Of a stretch of 64,000 nt of DNA, positions 55,333 to 63,856 are shown piece after piece. The translations under genes and the position numbers were made by a program. Location of the stretch: the NCBI RefSeq assembly GCF_002120225.1, contig NZ_LAPZ01000002.1, forward strand, positions 62,001 to 126,000, written 5' to 3'. Positions within the stretch are counted from its first letter, which is position 1. Every line of letters begins with the position of its first letter. The notes under the pieces were generated by a model. That model did not search any database, was not told the origin of the DNA, and worked only from the letters and a program-made list of their open reading frames with translations. Origin of the DNA: Tenacibaculum holothuriorum (GTDB lineage: Bacteria; Bacteroidota; Bacteroidia; Flavobacteriales; Flavobacteriaceae).

Positions 55333-55989
55333 TTAGCTTTTTTGAATGTATAAATTACTTGCAATCTTTTGAGAGATTGATATTTCTTTATCATCCAATT
55401 TTATTTGTAGCGAACCATCAAAAGGCTCAATATTTATTACCTTAATTTTCTTTCCTAAGGCGATTTGTTGTTTGTCTAAAAACTGTAAAAATTCTGAAGA
55501 ACTATCTTCAACTCCCACACAAATTCCTTCTTCATTAATTCCTAAAGTAGACAATAAGCTTTTTTCTATAATATGTAAGTTCCCTTCTTTATCTGGAATT
55601 GGATCTCCATGCGGATCTCTTTTAGGAAAACCTAAAAAAGCATCTAACTCATCAATTAATTTTGGTGACTTAATATGTTCTAATTGTTCAGCAACCTCAT
55701 GTACTTCATCCCAAAAAAAGTTTAGTTTTTCTACCAAAAAAACTTCCCATAAACGATGTTTCCGAATAATGCCTATCGCGGTTTTTTTACCGAACTCAGT
55801 TAAAGTCACCCCCTGGTACTTCTTATAAACCACCACTTCCTTTTCAGAAAGTTTCTTTATCATATCTGTTACAGAAGAAGCTTTTGTTGCTAACTTTTTA
55901 GCAATAGCATTCGTGCTAATTCCTTTAGCCACCTCTCTTTCTAAATGATAAATTGCTTTTATATAATTTTCTTCTGACTGACTAAACAT
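55333..55989 (-). CDS. DtxR/MntR family metal-dependent repressor
   Basis: 218 aa. N-terminal winged helix (about 5-60: ENYIKAIYHLEREVA, KASSVTDMIKKLSEK), the metal-binding and dimer domain (about 65-140, with RKHRLWEVFLVEKLNFFW, EVHEVAEQLEHIKS), and a C-terminal FeoA-like SH3 domain (about 150-215). Glu and His ligands in HEVAEQLEH are visible. Controls metal uptake; the metal is not decided here. Its own start is preceded by a half-site of the operator at 56032-56067 on the opposite side. Confidence 0.93.
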   Translation of the reverse strand: MFSQSEENYIKAIYHLEREVAKGISTNAIAKKLATKASSVTDMIKKLSEKEVVVYKKYQGVTLTEFGKKTAIGIIRKHRLWEVFLVEKLNFFWDEVHEVAEQLEHIKSPKLIDELDAFLGFPKRDPHGDPIPDKEGNLHIIEKSLLSTLGINEEGICVGVEDSSSEFLQFLDKQQIALGKKIKVINIEPFDGSLQIKLDDKEISISQKIASNLYIQKS

Positions 55990-55995
55990 CTTTTA

Positions 55996-56007
55996 TTTTT
56001 AGACAAG
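55996..56007. promoter_or_regulatory. Half-site of the DtxR-type operator near the regulator start
   Basis: TTTTTAGACAAG equals the first 12 bases of the reverse of the operator core (TTTTTAGACAAGACTAAAAA) and lies 6 nt upstream of the regulator ATG on that strand, just after a TAAGTTTG -7 element (56008-56015). Suggests self-control. Confidence 0.5.
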
Positions 56008-56031
56008 CAAACTTACAAAATTTGTTTCATA

Positions 56032-56067
56032 TAAATAAATTTTTAGTCTTGTCTAAAAATTTATTTA
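56032..56067. promoter_or_regulatory. Perfect 36-bp palindrome, probable DtxR-type operator
   Basis: Arms of 15 bp are exact: TAAATAAATTTTTAG and CTAAAAATTTATTTA with a 6-nt centre TCTTGT. The core TTTTTAG...CTAAAAA has the TTTAG/CTAAA half-site style of DtxR/SirR boxes. It lies between the divergent regulator and TonB receptor genes. Confidence 0.7.
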
Positions 56068-56092
56068 CCTTTGTAAAAAATAAAATAATCTT

Positions 56093-56127
56093 TATATATT
56101 ATTGCAACTTAGTTGCGATAATATATA
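56093..56127. promoter_or_regulatory. Second palindrome covering the TonB-receptor promoter
   Basis: 16-bp arms with one mismatch (TATATTATTGCAAC / GTTGCGATAATATA) around TTA. The core GCAACTTAGTTGC lies on the spacer between -33 and -7, so a protein bound here would block RNA polymerase. Likely a second operator, perhaps for a Fur/Zur-type protein; the protein is unknown. Confidence 0.65.
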
Positions 56128-56131
56128 TTTG
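56102..56131 (+). promoter_or_regulatory. Promoter of the TonB receptor operon
   Basis: TTG at 56102-56104, 19 nt, TATATTTG at 56124-56131, then the ATG 17 nt later: full match to the Bacteroidota consensus. A second TAnnTTTG (TACCTTTG, 56066-56073) at the end of the first palindrome may be an extra start. Confidence 0.75.
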
Positions 56132-56148
56132 TCAGAAAACTTCAAATA

Positions 56149-58503
56149 ATGAGAAAGCAACTAGCTATTTTCACATTTTTATTATTACAAATAACTTATT
56201 CTACTTTTAGTCAAACTATCTCTGGAAAAGTCACCTCAAATAACGAACCTGTTCCATTTGCTTTTGTGTATATAAAAGGTGGAACCGATGGATCAACTAC
56301 CAATGAAGAAGGGGATTATGAGCTAAACATCTCTTCAGGTAAAATTACTATTGAAGTTAGCTCGCAAGGATTTAGAAAAACATCTAAAGAAATTATCGCG
56401 AAAGCCGATGAAAAAATCAAACTAAACTTTGAGCTATTCGAAGATGTTTTAGGCTTAGACGAAGTTGTAATTAGCGCAACAAGAAACAGAGTAGAACGTA
56501 AAGAAACTCCCGTAGTAGTTTCCACTATAAAACCAAGATTATTAACAGCAACACAATCTGCTTCTATGGCAGACGGATTAAATTATGCTCCTGGTGTTCG
56601 CGTGGAAACCAATTGTCAAAATTGTGGATTCACACAAGTTCGTTTAAATGGATTAGACGGTGGTTATACTCAAGTTTTATTAAATAGCAGACCTGTTTTC
56701 ACTTCCTTAATTGGTGTATATGGTTTGGAGCAAATTCCAACAAATATTATAGAACGCATTGAAGTTGTTCGTAGCGGAGGTTCTGCTTTATATGGTTCAA
56801 GCGCTATTGCAGGTACTGTTAACGTTATTACCAAAGACCCAGTTTTAAACACTTGGGAAATTGGCTCAAACTTTGCTTTTGTTGATGGTAAAACTCTTGA
56901 CAGAACTCTAACTTTCAACACCTCAGTAGTAGCTGATGATTTAAAAAGCGGAATCTCGTTATTTGGAATGAACAGAAACAGAGAAAGTTTTGATGCTAAC
57001 GGAGATGGTTTTACCGAACTAGTAAAATTAAAAAATACAACTGTTGGTGCTAAAGCCTTTGTAAAGCCAACTGAGAAAAGTAGAATTTCGGTAAACTTAA
57101 ATTCTATTAAAGAATACAGACGCGGCGGAAACAAATTAAACCTTGCTCCTCAATTTACTGACATTACTGAAGAATTAGACCACGATACATTTATTGGTGG
57201 TGCAGACTATGAAGTGTATAGCAAAGATGATTCTAGTAAATTTCAAATTTACACTTCTGCTTCGTACACAGATAGAGGTAGTTATTATGGTGGACTCGGT
57301 GGTGGAAGAACCAAACAAGATAGCGTCATAGCTAACAATGCTTTTGGCACCACTAAAGATTTAGCTTGGATAAATGGTTTACAATACACAAAATCATTTA
57401 AAAACAAAGACATTTTAACTGTTGGAGCAGAATACAACTATACTTCAACCGAAGATAAAATAGAAGGTTACAACCGTTTAGTTGATCAATCTGTAAAATC
57501 ATTAGGTATTTACGGGCAATATGAATGGAAACCTTCTGAAAAATTTACTGCTTTAATTGGAGCACGTTTAGACAATGTGAATGTAGACGGAAGTTACACA
57601 ATCGGTACAATTGCAAGAAATGCCGATGTAAGTCAAACGACTTTATCTCCAAGATTAACGATTTCTTATCAATTTACGGATGCCTTAAAGTTTAGAGGGG
57701 GTTACGCAAGAGGTTTTAGAGCACCGCAAGCATTTAATGAAGATGTTCATATTTCTAGTGTAGGTGGTGAACCTCAATTTGTAATTCTTTCGGAAAATTT
57801 AAAAACAGAGTTTTCTAATGCTTATACAGGTTCATTAAACTATTCTAAAAACATTAATTTATTACAGTTAGATTTCTTGCTTGAAGGTTTCTATACCACA
57901 TTAGAAAATCCTTTTACATTAGTAAGTACTGGTTCAACATTACCGAATGGTTCTATTGTTGAAGAAGTAAGAAATGGTTCTGGAGCAAAAGTTTATGGAG
58001 CTAATTTTGAATTTGGGATTTCTCCAAATCCGAAGTGGCAATTCCAATTAGGAGGAACACTGCAAACATCTAAATACGACGAGCCTCAGGTTTTATTTGA
58101 AACTGATGGAACTCCAGGAGAATCTGACGTTATAGTAAATGAATTTGTTAGAAACCCTAATTTTTACGGCTACCTAAATACTGCATGGATTCCAAGTGAA
58201 AAATTCAATGTTGATCTTACGGGAACATATACTGGTGGAATGACCGTTCCTAGAGTAATTAGCGACACTGGATTTCTACAATTAAACGAAGTAGGGAGCT
58301 TTTTTGACTTGAATTTAAAACTAGAATCTCATATCGATTTTAATGATAACTTTATGACAACCATTTCTTTGGGTGTAAAAAACATGTTTAATGCTTATCA
58401 GGACGATTTTGACACTGGAGCAACAAGAGATTCAGATTACATTTATGGTCCAAGTGCACCAAGAACATTTTTTATTGGTATAAAATTTGGTAAATTTCAT
58501 TAG
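56149..58503 (+). CDS. TonB-dependent receptor with CxxC plug, metal-locus
   Basis: 784 aa. Signal peptide (to about 21), carboxypeptidase-regulatory-like domain (about 22-95), plug (about 110-230) and 22-strand-type barrel to the aromatic end (GIKFGKFH). The plug carries a Cys pair, NCQNCGF (C156, C159), and VRLNGLDGGYTQVLL. Imports a metal complex, heme or vitamin across the outer membrane; the substrate is not decided, but the control region and neighbour genes (DtxR, ZIP) point to a metal. The thioredoxin-like gene follows with 0 nt. Confidence 0.93.
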   Translation: MRKQLAIFTFLLLQITYSTFSQTISGKVTSNNEPVPFAFVYIKGGTDGSTTNEEGDYELNISSGKITIEVSSQGFRKTSKEIIAKADEKIKLNFELFEDVLGLDEVVISATRNRVERKETPVVVSTIKPRLLTATQSASMADGLNYAPGVRVETNCQNCGFTQVRLNGLDGGYTQVLLNSRPVFTSLIGVYGLEQIPTNIIERIEVVRSGGSALYGSSAIAGTVNVITKDPVLNTWEIGSNFAFVDGKTLDRTLTFNTSVVADDLKSGISLFGMNRNRESFDANGDGFTELVKLKNTTVGAKAFVKPTEKSRISVNLNSIKEYRRGGNKLNLAPQFTDITEELDHDTFIGGADYEVYSKDDSSKFQIYTSASYTDRGSYYGGLGGGRTKQDSVIANNAFGTTKDLAWINGLQYTKSFKNKDILTVGAEYNYTSTEDKIEGYNRLVDQSVKSLGIYGQYEWKPSEKFTALIGARLDNVNVDGSYTIGTIARNADVSQTTLSPRLTISYQFTDALKFRGGYARGFRAPQAFNEDVHISSVGGEPQFVILSENLKTEFSNAYTGSLNYSKNINLLQLDFLLEGFYTTLENPFTLVSTGSTLPNGSIVEEVRNGSGAKVYGANFEFGISPNPKWQFQLGGTLQTSKYDEPQVLFETDGTPGESDVIVNEFVRNPNFYGYLNTAWIPSEKFNVDLTGTYTGGMTVPRVISDTGFLQLNEVGSFFDLNLKLESHIDFNDNFMTTISLGVKNMFNAYQDDFDTGATRDSDYIYGPSAPRTFFIGIKFGKFH

Positions 58504-58989
58504 ATGAAACCTTTTAAAGCGAACATATTATTTCTTTTTTTCTTCGGAAATTTTGCCTTTACAACTATTGCACAGCAAAAACAAAAAGTTAATTGGATTT
58601 CCTTTGAACAATTAGACGATTCTTTGGCAGTAAAACCTAAGAAAGTATTCATTTCGTTTTATGCAGATTGGTGTGTTTATTGTAAAAAAATGGATAAGGT
58701 AACTTTTAAAAACCCAGATGTAATCAGTGTTTTAAATTCAGAATATTACGCTGTTAAAATGGATTCTGAAACCCAAAAAACTATAGCGTTTGAAGGAAGA
58801 ACATATACCAATAAACAAATAGGCAAGAGTAGAAATCCAACACACCAAATCCCGTTGTTATTGGCTTCCAGAAAAAACAGAACATTTTCACTACCCGCAA
58901 CAGTGATTTTAGACAAAACCTTTAAAGTTACGCAACGTCACTTTGAATATTTATCTTCAAAAAAAATGTTGAAAATTTTAAAAAAATAA
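58504..58989 (+). CDS. Thioredoxin-like exported protein
   Basis: 161 aa. Signal peptide (FTTIAQ). Thioredoxin fold with active site WCVYCKK (W56, C57, C60) and cis-Pro in SLPATVIL (P131). Closer to DsbD-gamma/TlpA-type thioredoxins, so a reductase of disulfides in the envelope. Starts directly at the stop of the TonB receptor, hence translationally coupled; it could reduce the CxxC of the receptor plug (inference). Confidence 0.88.
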   Translation: MKPFKANILFLFFFGNFAFTTIAQQKQKVNWISFEQLDDSLAVKPKKVFISFYADWCVYCKKMDKVTFKNPDVISVLNSEYYAVKMDSETQKTIAFEGRTYTNKQIGKSRNPTHQIPLLLASRKNRTFSLPATVILDKTFKVTQRHFEYLSSKKMLKILKK

Positions 58990-59286
58990 AACCTCAACAT
59001 CTAGTTATAGAAATTGTATCTATTTTAAGCTTTTCAGAATTCATTAATGGTTTTCATCATATTAAAGTTCCTTTTCCACTATTAACTTTAATCTCTTTAA
59101 ACCAAAGCTTAAACACTATAAAACAACAACTAACACGCACTCAATTAACATAAAGTAAACATTGTAATTCTTTGCTTAACACTAAGAAAACACTCTAATA
59201 AATTAAGAATAACTTAGCTCTAACATTAGCTTTACAAAGTAATTTGATTTTTGTCACGAATTTAAACAGGAACTCAAATTACAGTA
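58990..59286. promoter_or_regulatory. Upstream region of the second TonB receptor with direct repeats
   Basis: 297-nt gap. It contains two 17-nt direct elements, TTAACATAAAGTAAACA (59145-59161) and TTAACACTAAGAAAACA (59176-59192), 31 nt apart and with 3 differences; each has TTAACA and a TAAACA-like word 11 nt apart. This looks like a tandem binding site of a response regulator of the PhoB type. No clear TAnnTTTG promoter seen near the start. Confidence 0.45.
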
Positions 59287-62067
59287 ATGAAACAATTATT
59301 TTTAATTACTTTTTTATTTATAAGCAGCTTCATATTAGCTCAAAATAAAGGTACAGTTACAGGAATCGTTACCGATAAAGAATTAGACAACGAACCTTTA
59401 CCTTTTGCCAATGTTTTTATAAAAGGAACTACTATTGGAGGTACAACCGATATGGACGGTAAATATACCTTAGCTGTTCCAGCAGGAACTCACACTATTG
59501 TATTTAGTTTTGTGGGTTATCAAACTGTAGAAAAAGCTATCACTGTTACTTCTTCTCAAACACTAACAATAAATCAAGCAATGGGAGCTAACCAAGGTGT
59601 AGCCCTAGATGAAGTAGAAATTAAAGCTACTACAAGCAAAGAAAAATCAAGCGCTTTATTACTAGAGCAAAAGAAAGCTACAGTAATTAAAGAAAGTATT
59701 GGAGCCGAAGAATTAGCTAAAAAAGGAGTTAGCGATGCAGCTGGAGCAGTAGCAAAAATATCAGGAGTTTCTAAACAAGAAGGCTCAAGCAATGTTTATG
59801 TTCGTGGTTTAGGTGACAGATATCTAAACACTACCATGAATGGTTTAACACTACCATCTAATGATGTTAATAAAAAGAATATTGATTTAAATCTATTTCC
59901 TTCAGACATTATTCAAAATGTATCAATCAGTAAAACTTATGGCGCTAATTTCTATGGTGACTTTTCTGCTGGTAACGTAAACATAACTTCTAAAGAATAC
60001 AAAGGAGATGGATTTTTCGACGCTTTTATTTCTACTGGAATAAACTCTAGAGCTGCTGATAAAACCTTTTTAAAGAGTGAAGGCACTGGTCACGTAGGTT
60101 TTTATAGAAGATATGAACACAACCCATATGCAGTTATATTATCTCATGGGGTAGACCCAGAAAAAGGAGGCCAACCAATTAACTTAGGTGTTGGGATTGT
60201 TGGAGGAAAATCATTTGATTTTAAAGATGATTCTAGATTAAGTCTTTTTTTCACAGCTTCATTTGAAAACAATTACGAATACAGAAAAGGGCAAGCTTTA
60301 GATTTCGGTACAGTTATCAACAAAATATTCCCAAATGCCGAAGAGTTTGAGTATTCTACATTAACCACTGTAATGGGAAATGCCTATTATAAAATTAACC
60401 AAAACAACAATATAAAATACACATCATTATTTATTAATAGTTCAAAAGACCAAGTTGGAAATTACTTAACTCCTGTTGGAGGCTTTAGAAATGCCCCTAA
60501 TGATGAAAGCTTGTTTCAAAGAAACATTCAATTCAATCAAGATTTAATTTTCGTAAACCAACTTTTAGGTAACCATACATTAAATGATGATTGGAAATTA
60601 AACTGGGGAGTTGGTTTAAACAATGTATTTGCTCACGAACCAGATAGGAAAAGAATTAGTGTTTTAAACTATGAAAACTTGTTAGACAACGACCCAAACA
60701 CTAATGCTGTTTTCTGGAACAACAATCGCTTCGATAACCAACGTTATTTTCAAAAAATTAGAGATGTTGAGTTCAGTAATTTCATAACAGCTTCTAACTC
60801 AATTTCAGAAAATATTAAATTAAACTTCGGTTACAATGCACGTTTAAAGCGCCGTAAGTTTGAAAATATTCGATATGGTTACGATATGTTTAGCAACCCA
60901 ACAATTACTGACATTAACAACCTAAACTCTATTATTAATACTCAAAATTTAGGTACTGTATTTAACACTTTTGTTTTCAGACCAATTAATCCATCTATTG
61001 GATTAAACCAAACTAATTTACCTGGATTATTAGAAAACACTTATACTGGTGATTTATCGGTTATTGCTGGTTTTGTTGATGCACAAATTACACTTAACGA
61101 TAAATGGACATTTATCCCTGGATTAAGAGTAGAAAACGTTAATCAAAAAATTAATTGGGATGCTATCAACCTTCCACCTAATGAAAACCCAGGAAAAAGA
61201 GAAGTTAAAGAAACCTTATTCTTACCAAGTTTAAATGTTAAATATGCTTTAAACGATGATCAAAACCTACGTTTCTCTTTCAGTAAAACAGTTTCTTTTC
61301 CTGAATTTAAAGAAATGGCTCCTTTTGTATATGAAGGAGTAACACAAAGAATTGGTGGTAATCCAGATGTACTTGGAGGTAACGGTGGAGCAACTTACTC
61401 AGACATCTTCAATATCGATTTAAAATATGAATGGTTTATGAGCAGAGGAGAATTATTAGCTCTTTCAGTTTTCGGAAAACAAATAAACAACCCTATAAAC
61501 TTAGTTACTGCAAACGATGCTACTGGTACAAAAAGATACTTTAGAACTGGTGATAAAGCTCGTGTCTTAGGAGTTGAATTAGAAGCAAGAAAAGATTTAA
61601 TTAAAAATGAAGATGAAGAAACGATTCTTTCTGCAAACTTAAACGCTTCTTATATGCATACTGAACAAGATTTAAAAAGTTCATCAGGAATTTATACGAC
61701 AACACTTAACAGAACAGATAAATTACAAGGAGCTTCACCTTATTTAGTTAATGCCAGCATTAATTATAGTCCGTTACATTTCAAAAACTATAAACCAACT
61801 GCTAACCTAGTTTTCTCTTATTTTTCTGACAGAATAGATGCTTTAGGCTCTGGACAATTAGGCAATAATATTGAAAAAAGCGTATCGACTTTAGATTTTG
61901 TAATGAAAAATAAGATTGGAGAAAAATTTGAAGTAAACTTTAGCGCAAAAAATATTTTAGACCCAAATATTACTATAGTTAGAGAAATGCAAAATACAAC
62001 TGATCTTATTTTGTCTCAATACAAAAGAGGCATCAATTTAAACTTACAATTCAAATATAATTTTTAA
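59287..62067 (+). CDS. TonB-dependent receptor (large, carboxypeptidase-regulatory-like N-terminus)
   Basis: 926 aa. Signal peptide ending ILAQ (about 19), carboxypeptidase-regulatory-like domain (about 24-110, TVTGIVTDKELDNEPLPFANVFIKGT split across it), a plug with SNVYVRGLGDRYLNTTMNGLTLPS (about 165-190) and a long barrel ending in GINLNLQFKYNF. Lacks the SusC-specific N-terminus, and no SusD partner follows; instead a 390-aa surface lipoprotein does. Substrate unknown. Confidence 0.93.
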   Translation: MKQLFLITFLFISSFILAQNKGTVTGIVTDKELDNEPLPFANVFIKGTTIGGTTDMDGKYTLAVPAGTHTIVFSFVGYQTVEKAITVTSSQTLTINQAMGANQGVALDEVEIKATTSKEKSSALLLEQKKATVIKESIGAEELAKKGVSDAAGAVAKISGVSKQEGSSNVYVRGLGDRYLNTTMNGLTLPSNDVNKKNIDLNLFPSDIIQNVSISKTYGANFYGDFSAGNVNITSKEYKGDGFFDAFISTGINSRAADKTFLKSEGTGHVGFYRRYEHNPYAVILSHGVDPEKGGQPINLGVGIVGGKSFDFKDDSRLSLFFTASFENNYEYRKGQALDFGTVINKIFPNAEEFEYSTLTTVMGNAYYKINQNNNIKYTSLFINSSKDQVGNYLTPVGGFRNAPNDESLFQRNIQFNQDLIFVNQLLGNHTLNDDWKLNWGVGLNNVFAHEPDRKRISVLNYENLLDNDPNTNAVFWNNNRFDNQRYFQKIRDVEFSNFITASNSISENIKLNFGYNARLKRRKFENIRYGYDMFSNPTITDINNLNSIINTQNLGTVFNTFVFRPINPSIGLNQTNLPGLLENTYTGDLSVIAGFVDAQITLNDKWTFIPGLRVENVNQKINWDAINLPPNENPGKREVKETLFLPSLNVKYALNDDQNLRFSFSKTVSFPEFKEMAPFVYEGVTQRIGGNPDVLGGNGGATYSDIFNIDLKYEWFMSRGELLALSVFGKQINNPINLVTANDATGTKRYFRTGDKARVLGVELEARKDLIKNEDEETILSANLNASYMHTEQDLKSSSGIYTTTLNRTDKLQGASPYLVNASINYSPLHFKNYKPTANLVFSYFSDRIDALGSGQLGNNIEKSVSTLDFVMKNKIGEKFEVNFSAKNILDPNITIVREMQNTTDLILSQYKRGINLNLQFKYNF

Positions 62068-62094
62068 AAAATAACACCTTAAACAATACTAAAA

Positions 62095-63267
62095 ATGAAA
62101 AAGCAATTTTTAATTTTATCTTTAATCACCTTATTCTTTGCTTCTTGCGGAAGCGACGATACTCAAGACATTGTTATTAACATAGATGGAAGTGGAGGAA
62201 ACAACAACAATGGAGCACAACGAATCTCTGGAACTTACACTACAGATTTAACATTACAAGCAAATAAAGAATATCTATTAAACGGTTCTTTAATCATGGC
62301 AGCTGGTACCACTTTAACCATTCAACAAGGTGTTACCGTAAAAGCTTTAGCTGCTGGTTCAGATGTGTATATTGCAATATCTCAAGGAGCAAAAATTGAT
62401 GCTCAAGGAACATCATCAAGTCCAATTGTATTTACATCAAATGCTTCAACACCTAAAGCAGGAGATTGGGGAGGTTTAATCATTTTAGGAAAAGCTCCTA
62501 TAAACTCAGTATCTGGAGGAACAGCAACATCTACTTCAGAAATTGCTAGCTTACCATATGGGGGTAATATTGCCAATGATAATTCGGGAACTTTAAAGTA
62601 TGTTCGAGTTGAATATTCTGGTGGTTCTGCAGATGGTCAATCTGAAAACAATGGATTTTCTTTCTATGGAGTTGGAAACGGAACTACTGTAGAATACATT
62701 CAAATGTTTGAAGGAAAAGACGACGGGATTGAATTTTTTGGAGGAACAGTAAACGTGAGCTATGTATCTGTTGTAAATGCTCAAGACGACTCAATCGATT
62801 GGACTGAAGGATATACTGGAACAATAAAAGATGCTTATGTTAAACATGGAGCAGATCATGACAAAGGGATTGAAGCTGATGGGTATAATACAGACATAGG
62901 TAATAATTCAAACCCAATATTTTTCTCTAAGCCTACAGTAACAAACTTAACCATTATTGGATTAGGTTCTAATTCAGATAATGAAGCTGTACGTTTAAGA
63001 GCTGGAACTCAAGGTATATTTGACAATATCTTAATTAAAGGTTTCAAAGAAGGTTTCGATATCGATGGTAACAACACTGCTAACCCAACTGCAACTGGAG
63101 TTTTATCTGACGACTTACAAGCTACTAATGTAAAGCTAGATGACGTTACAACAAAAGTTAAAAAAGAATCTGGAGTATCTTACACAGATGCAGATTTCTT
63201 AACTGAAAATGCGAATGCTACTGGAACTGAATACGCTACTTGGGGAGCAAATTGGACAAGACAATAA
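62095..63267 (+). CDS. Surface lipoprotein with beta-helix-like domain
   Basis: 390 aa. Lipobox FFASC (Cys18) and a flexible Gly/Asn linker. The domain contains repeated short beta-turn units (LTIQQGVTVKALAAGSDVYIAISQGAKIDA in part, GTTVEYIQMFEGKDDGIEFFGGTVNVSYV) resembling a right-handed beta-helix. 27 nt after the TonB receptor, so probably the ligand-capturing partner on the outer surface. No known name. Ends with a hairpin. Confidence 0.8.
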   Translation: MKKQFLILSLITLFFASCGSDDTQDIVINIDGSGGNNNNGAQRISGTYTTDLTLQANKEYLLNGSLIMAAGTTLTIQQGVTVKALAAGSDVYIAISQGAKIDAQGTSSSPIVFTSNASTPKAGDWGGLIILGKAPINSVSGGTATSTSEIASLPYGGNIANDNSGTLKYVRVEYSGGSADGQSENNGFSFYGVGNGTTVEYIQMFEGKDDGIEFFGGTVNVSYVSVVNAQDDSIDWTEGYTGTIKDAYVKHGADHDKGIEADGYNTDIGNNSNPIFFSKPTVTNLTIIGLGSNSDNEAVRLRAGTQGIFDNILIKGFKEGFDIDGNNTANPTATGVLSDDLQATNVKLDDVTTKVKKESGVSYTDADFLTENANATGTEYATWGANWTRQ

Positions 63268-63288
63268 GCAGTTTATAAATTAATTTTT

Positions 63289-63323
63289 AAAAGCATCTTA
63301 TAAAATTATTAGATGCTTTTTTG
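63289..63323 (+). terminator. Terminator after the surface lipoprotein
   Basis: AAAGCATCT / AGATGCTTT with a 12-nt loop and T run, 22 nt past the stop. Confidence 0.7.
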
Positions 63324-63384
63324 TTTTCATAAGTAATCAACCGTAAACTTTTACGACTTAAAAAACTACAAAAACTACACACTT

Positions 63385-63762
63385 ATGAAAAAATTATCCT
63401 TATCACTACTTTTTAGCGTTTCATTCTTGTTGTTTTACAGTTGTTCTACAAGCGAAACAATAGAACCAACTCCAGACCCTGATAATGGAAATGGCAACGG
63501 AAATGCAAAAACCACTTATGTAGCAAACGTAAAAACTATTATAGATAATAGTTGTGCTACTGCCAGTTGTCACGATGCAACAAATCCTACAGCAGGCTTA
63601 CCTTTAACCAACTATACTCAAGTTAAAAATGCAGCTCAAAACGGAAATTTAATTGCTAGAATGAATAGTACCGCTAATCCAATGCCTCAATCAGGACTAT
63701 TACCCACTGCTACTAGAGCAATTATTGATAAATGGAAAACTGATGGTTTTTTAGAAAATTAA
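63385..63762 (+). CDS. Cytochrome c-like lipoprotein with CX4CH motif
   Basis: 125 aa lipoprotein (lipobox FYSC, Cys20) with an Asn/Gly linker (NGNGNGNAK). The motif CATASCHD (about residues 58-65) is CX4CH, not the usual CxxCH, and the C-terminal AIIDKWKTDGF is the pattern of small Bacteroidota c-type heme domains. Whether heme is bound is uncertain. Alone, with its own terminator. Confidence 0.8.
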   Translation: MKKLSLSLLFSVSFLLFYSCSTSETIEPTPDPDNGNGNGNAKTTYVANVKTIIDNSCATASCHDATNPTAGLPLTNYTQVKNAAQNGNLIARMNSTANPMPQSGLLPTATRAIIDKWKTDGFLEN

Positions 63763-63768
63763 TAACAT

Positions 63769-63794
63769 AGCTTCGATTTATTCGAAGCTTTTTT
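63769..63794 (+). terminator. Terminator after the CX4CH lipoprotein
   Basis: AGCTTCGA / TCGAAGCT with a 5-nt loop followed by six T; 6 nt past the stop. Confidence 0.85.
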
Positions 63795-63833
63795 GTTACA
63801 CAACCCTATGTGTAAACTTTTAAATAAAAAAAC

Positions 63834-63841
63834 TACCTTTG
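63834..63841 (+). promoter_or_regulatory. Putative -7 element of dusB
   Basis: TACCTTTGC is a full match to TAnnTTTG, 15 nt before the dusB ATG. No clear -33 element. Confidence 0.5.
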
Positions 63842-63856
63842 CAGCGAATTTGAGTT

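Noticed and set aside
56670..57134. Minus-strand frame of 154 codons
   Set aside because: It lies within the TonB receptor plug and barrel, opposite strand, no promoter and no family features.
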